Shown piece by piece: positions 7,002 to 9,297 of a stretch of DNA of 9,297 nt. Origin of the DNA: JADGGV01 sp035715725 (GTDB lineage: Bacteria > Gemmatimonadota > Gemmatimonadetes > Longimicrobiales > RSA9); the NCBI GenBank assembly GCA_035715725.1, contig DASTKT010000128.1, forward strand, positions 1 through 9,297, read 5' to 3'. The position numbers and the translations under genes were made by a program. The notes under the pieces were generated by a model, which saw only the letters and a program-made list of their open reading frames with translations, searched no databases and had not been told where the DNA came from. Position 1 is the first letter of the stretch; every line of letters starts with the position of its first letter.

Positions 7002-7117
7002 CTCGAGACCTCGCTCACTGCGGTGGAGTCTCCGGCCGGAGGGGGCCGGGCGCCGGGAAGAGAGCGGATCGGCGCGGGCGGTGCAAGGTCCGGGGCCGCG
7101 CCGGAGGGAGGGGCGGG

Positions 7118-7627
7118 ATGCAGCGACGGAGACCGGAACAGACGCTGGCGGCGGACGTCGCGTTGGGCGCGCTGGCGGGCGCCGCGGCCACGCTGGCCAT
7201 GGACCGCACCACGACGGTGCTCTACGACTACGAGGACGACGAGGCGAAGCGGCGGGAGGACGCGGCCCGCGGCGGCGACTCCGCCTTCGGGGCGGCCGCG
7301 AAGAAGGTGGCGGAGGCGCTCGGTGTCGAGCTGACCGACGCGCAGAAGCGCACCGTCGGGAACGCGCTCCACTGGGCCCTCGGCGTGGGCGCCGGCGCCG
7401 CCTACGGCGCGCTGCGGCGCCGCGTGCCCGGGTTGGATGCGGGCCAGGGCGCGGCCTTCGGCACCGCGTTCTTCCTCCTCGTCGACGAGGGGGCGAACAC
7501 GGCACTGCGCCTCGCGCCGCCGCCGACCGCGTTCCCGTGGCAGGCGCACGCCCGCGGCCTGGCGGGCCACCTCGTGTACGGGCTGGTGGCGGAGACGGTG
7601 CTGGACGCGGCGGACCGGCTGAGATAG
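7118..7627 (+). CDS. YagU/DUF1440-like inner-membrane protein
   Basis: The 169-aa product has about four hydrophobic stretches: residues 10-28 (LAADVALGALAGAAATLAM), 83-99 (ALHWALGVGAGAAYGAL), 111-131 and 147-163. A charged segment, YEDDEAKRREDAARGG, lies between the first two. The small-residue N-terminal helix, the ALHW..G...G..YG block and the late FPWQAHARGLAGHLVYGLVAE segment resemble the DUF1440 family; E. coli YagU has a similar LPW...GHLVW block. The function is poorly defined; YagU has been linked to acid resistance, which cannot be assumed here. The start was chosen because the purine-rich GGAGGGAGGGG (7103-7113) offers a Shine-Dalgarno at suitable spacing; the upstream extension of the frame is Arg/Gly-rich and not protein-like. 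It appears monocistronic, with a hairpin 20 nt after the stop. Confidence 0.72.
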   Translation: MQRRRPEQTLAADVALGALAGAAATLAMDRTTTVLYDYEDDEAKRREDAARGGDSAFGAAAKKVAEALGVELTDAQKRTVGNALHWALGVGAGAAYGALRRRVPGLDAGQGAAFGTAFFLLVDEGANTALRLAPPPTAFPWQAHARGLAGHLVYGLVAETVLDAADRLR

Positions 7628-7646
7628 CGGGCGGGGCGTGGGCGAC

Positions 7647-7679
7647 GCTCCGCGCACCGACCGTGCGACAGCGCGGAGC
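7647..7679 (+). terminator. Hairpin after the DUF1440-like gene
   Basis: GCTCCGCGC (7647-7655) pairs perfectly with GCGCGGAGC (7671-7679) across a 15-nt loop, starting 19 nt after the stop codon. No T-tract follows. The position and the 9 GC-rich base pairs fit a transcript end for the upstream gene. Confidence 0.55.
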
Positions 7680-7811
7680 CGCCCCCGGCGCGCGCTCAAG
7701 CGTTGTGGGGAATTGCCCGACACTCCCCTGCGTGGTCATCCGGATTGCCGGCGGCGATGCCGGCGCTACGTTCGGAGCGACCGCACAGGGGCCCGCCGAT
7801 GACCGGCGGTC

Positions 7812-7845
7812 CGCCCCCCGACCCGACGACGGGTGCCGGGGGGCG
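7812..7845 (+). promoter_or_regulatory. Strong hairpin in the leader of the cysteine protein gene
   Basis: CGCCCCCCG (7812-7820) pairs with CGGGGGGCG (7837-7845), and after a GC bulge ACCCG (7821-7825) pairs with CGGGT (7830-7834), closing a 4-nt loop. TTCGTTG follows directly, which is the nearest thing to a U-tract in this window. It ends 29 nt before the next start codon, too far from the previous gene (stop at 7627) to be its obvious terminator. It could be an attenuator or protective leader structure, or a late terminator. Confidence 0.45.
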
Positions 7846-7874
7846 TTCGTTGCCACGAAGGATCGAGGACGCAG

Positions 7875-8255
7875 ATGCTGGGACCGTCGGGGATGTCGAG
7901 GCCGCGCCTGCGCGTCGGGCAGCTCGCCTGGGCCACGTCGCTGACGTGGCGGCGCGTGCAGGGAACGGAAGCGCTGCAGCGCTGGGGGCACCGCAGCGGC
8001 CGGGTCGGCGAGGCGACCACGGTCGCCGTCGAGCGGGCCGAGCGCGAGCACGCCTGCGCGGGGTGCCGGGGCGTGATCGTGCGGCGGGAGCTGTGCGGCC
8101 GGAGCCTGCCGGGCGAGCGCTACTGCGCGGGGTGTCTCACGTCGGCGCGGCCGGCCACCGAATTCGTGCCGGAGCCCGCGGCGCCGGAGCCGGCCATGGC
8201 CGAGCCGGCGAAGCGCGGCCGCCGCGGCGCGGCGGACCCGGCGTCCGCGGCGTAA
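7875..8255 (+). CDS. Unrecognised 126-aa protein with a four-cysteine zinc-ribbon-like motif
   Basis: I do not recognise a family. The N-terminal half (about 8-58) is basic and probably helical, with no signal peptide or membrane helix. Residues 61-87 hold C61-A-G-C64 and C84-A-G-C87, two identical CAGC knuckles 19 residues apart with an extra Cys74 between them, which suggests a structural zinc site. The last 35 residues are rich in Pro, Ala and Glu and end in a basic KRGRRG stretch, probably disordered. The start is set by GAGGA (7865-7869), 5 nt before the ATG; a GTG further upstream (7833) lies inside the leader hairpin and is unlikely. The gene stands alone between hairpins. Nucleic-acid binding is possible from the motif, but no function can be assigned. 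The coding call is supported by the Shine-Dalgarno site and the ordered cysteine pattern. Confidence 0.65.
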   Translation: MLGPSGMSRPRLRVGQLAWATSLTWRRVQGTEALQRWGHRSGRVGEATTVAVERAEREHACAGCRGVIVRRELCGRSLPGERYCAGCLTSARPATEFVPEPAAPEPAMAEPAKRGRRGAADPASAA

Positions 8256-8326
8256 GCCAGCCGGCCCGGCGGCGCGAGCCGACCGCGTCGGCGGCGCGGT
8301 TCGGGCCCTCGCCGCCAGGGGGCCGA

Positions 8327-8358
8327 CGGCCCCGCCCGGTCCCGGCCGGGCGGGGCCG
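8327..8358 (+). terminator. Perfect 13-bp GC hairpin
   Basis: CGGCCCCGCCCGG (8327-8339) pairs perfectly with CCGGGCGGGGCCG (8346-8358) around a 6-nt loop (TCCCGG), followed by AATCACG. It lies 71 nt after the cysteine-protein stop and well before the next gene, so it is the best terminator candidate for that gene. There is no T-tract, as for most hairpins in this genome. Confidence 0.6.
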
Positions 8359-8412
8359 AATCACGTCCGGCGCGGCGTCAATCCTGCACTCCAAACCCGT
8401 GGAGGGTCCGTC

Positions 8413-8457
8413 CCACGCGGTGAGGGAAGGCGCCGCGGACGGCGCCGCACCGCGTGG
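8413..8457 (+). promoter_or_regulatory. Two-tier stem-loop in the leader of the Spy-like gene
   Basis: An outer 10-bp stem, CCACGCGGTG (8413-8422) with CACCGCGTGG (8448-8457), encloses an inner 7-bp stem, GGCGCCG (8429-8435) with CGGCGCC (8440-8446), with loop CGGA. Between the stems is an asymmetric internal loop, AGGGAA on one side and a single G on the other. The structure ends 51 nt before the start codon at 8509. It could be a cis-acting leader for a stress gene or, less simply, part of a terminator. No known riboswitch class is recognised. Confidence 0.45.
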
Positions 8458-8508
8458 TCCCGGAGGCGCCGCCCGGCCGCAGTGGCGCCGCGATACGAAG
8501 GAGAGGAC

Positions 8509-8988
8509 ATGTCACGGAGTCTCCTGGCCGGTCTCGCGCTGGCCCTCGCGCTCGGGATGACGCCGGCGCTGTCGGCGCAGCAGCCACAGCACCCCCGAAT
8601 GCACGACCAGCAGGGCCACCGGCAGGACCAGGGTACGATGATGAGCGCCGCGTTCAGGGGCATCACCCTGACGCCGACGCAGCAGGCGCAGGTGAACCGG
8701 ATCCACGAGCGCTACGCCGCCCAGTACAACGACGTGCGCGCGCGGCTCCGGCCGGCCGCGCAGGAGATGCGCTCGGCGCGCCAGAGCGGAAACAAGAAGG
8801 CCGAGCACGCCGCCTTCCAGCGCATGAAGCCGCAGCAGGACCGGCTGCGGAGCCTCATGCGCAACGAGATGCAGGAGTTCCGGGCCGTGCTCACGCCGGA
8901 GCAGCAGAGGGTGTTCGACAAGAACATGGCCGCGATGCGGTCGCACATGCAGCAGTACATGAGGATGGGGCGCCCCTACAGCGGCTAG
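8509..8988 (+). CDS. Spy/CpxP-like periplasmic protein
   Basis: This 159-aa exported protein has a clear signal peptide (MSRSLLAGLALALALGMTPALSA, cleavage likely after Ala23). The mature part begins with a Gln/His-rich low-complexity stretch (about 24-45). A helical domain (about 50-150) follows, carrying the two family signature motifs LTPTQ (54-58) and LTPEQ (128-132). The segment between them is rich in Arg, Met and Gln, as in Spy/CpxP/LTxxQ proteins, which act as periplasmic chaperones or envelope-stress sensors. The start is fixed by the strong Shine-Dalgarno AAGGAGAGG (8498-8506) and by the signal peptide; an in-frame ATG at 8482 would bury the signal peptide. The His- and Met-rich composition could support metal binding, which is an inference. 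It appears monocistronic, with a strong hairpin downstream. Confidence 0.88.
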   Translation: MSRSLLAGLALALALGMTPALSAQQPQHPRMHDQQGHRQDQGTMMSAAFRGITLTPTQQAQVNRIHERYAAQYNDVRARLRPAAQEMRSARQSGNKKAEHAAFQRMKPQQDRLRSLMRNEMQEFRAVLTPEQQRVFDKNMAAMRSHMQQYMRMGRPYSG

Positions 8989-9027
8989 CGGCGCGACCGG
9001 CCGCGCGCCGCGGTGCCGGCCTGCCGG

Positions 9028-9065
9028 GACGACGCCCCCGGGCCCGAGGGTCCGGGGGCGTCGTC
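9028..9065 (+). terminator. Perfect 14-bp terminator hairpin after the Spy-like gene
   Basis: GACGACGCCCCCGG (9028-9041) pairs perfectly with CCGGGGGCGTCGTC (9052-9065). The 10-nt apex can extend with CCC/GGG pairing. It begins 39 nt after the stop codon. No T-tract follows, but the length and perfect pairing make it the strongest hairpin in the window. Confidence 0.75.
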
Positions 9066-9297
9066 GTGCACGGCCTCCGCTGCGCTCCGCTCGCCGGCTC
9101 CCTCACCGGTCGACCGCAGGATGCACCCGGGCCGGGCGGCGCGGAATGGCGGGACCGGCCAATCTGCGGGCGGAACGGGCGGCCGGGCCGTGTCACCGGC
9201 GTGTCCGGCGAGGCGCCGCCGCGCGGCCCCCTTTCCCGCCGCGCCGCCCCGCCGCGCGGCCGCTGCCCCGCCGCGACCCGCAGGCGACGAGGCCGGC
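9066..9297. other. Non-coding GC-rich tail
   Basis: After the terminator I see no gene in the last 232 bases. A plus-strand frame is open from an ATG at 9120 or so to the window edge, but its translation is an Ala/Arg/Pro/Gly run without a Shine-Dalgarno or recognisable motif. Together with the terminator this makes up the 309-base stretch after the last gene. Confidence 0.5.

Noticed and set aside
7030..7041. Perfect 12-bp palindrome CTCCGGCCGGAG between divergent genes
   Set aside because: Made only of GC-rich dyads common in this composition, and no convincing promoter could be placed around it, so it is not called an operator.
7002..8051. About 350-codon N-terminal extension of the second serine hydrolase
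   Set aside because: It overlaps the DUF1440-like gene in antisense, is Arg/Pro-rich, and lies upstream of a clear Shine-Dalgarno and signal peptide at 7001.
9120..9297. Partial plus-strand open frame running off the right edge
   Set aside because: Low-complexity translation, no ribosome binding site and no recognisable motif.

Overview
This is a very GC-rich bacterial window with seven convincing protein-coding genes and no tRNA, rRNA, CRISPR array or transposase. An ADOP-type orphan permease, a PadR regulator, secreted serine-hydrolase paralogues and the codon preference all suggest a soil bacterium of the Gemmatimonadota or a similar lineage such as Acidobacteriota. That placement is an inference; there is no phylogenetic marker gene here.

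Layout. Left (1-3148): a sigma70-like promoter with a perfect 13-bp palindrome inside it drives an 882-aa ADOP/MacB-like permease and, 9 bp later, a small PadR-family regulator; these form a probable two-gene operon. A hairpin at 3151-3187 then separates this operon from a convergent DinB/DUF1569-like gene on the minus strand (3179-3655). Middle (3782-7001): two exported serine hydrolases of the class C beta-lactamase/PBP (S12) type converge on each other. Between them lies a 169-bp element bounded by 38-nt imperfect inverted repeats (5198-5366), which resembles a dispersed intergenic repeat. Right (7118-8988): three separate plus-strand genes encode a YagU/DUF1440-like membrane protein, a small unrecognised four-cysteine (zinc-ribbon-like) protein and a Spy/CpxP-like periplasmic protein. 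Each is bracketed by strong GC hairpins.

Most of the products are predicted to act at or outside the inner membrane (permease, two exported hydrolases, a membrane protein and a periplasmic Spy-like protein), so the window looks like an envelope-oriented stretch of ordinary chromosome. The only clear functional unit is the permease-PadR pair. I do not see a convincing new multi-gene system. The parts most worth checking are the intergenic inverted-repeat element, the palindromic operator within the permease promoter, the structured leaders ahead of the two small right-hand genes, and the uncharacterised cysteine protein.
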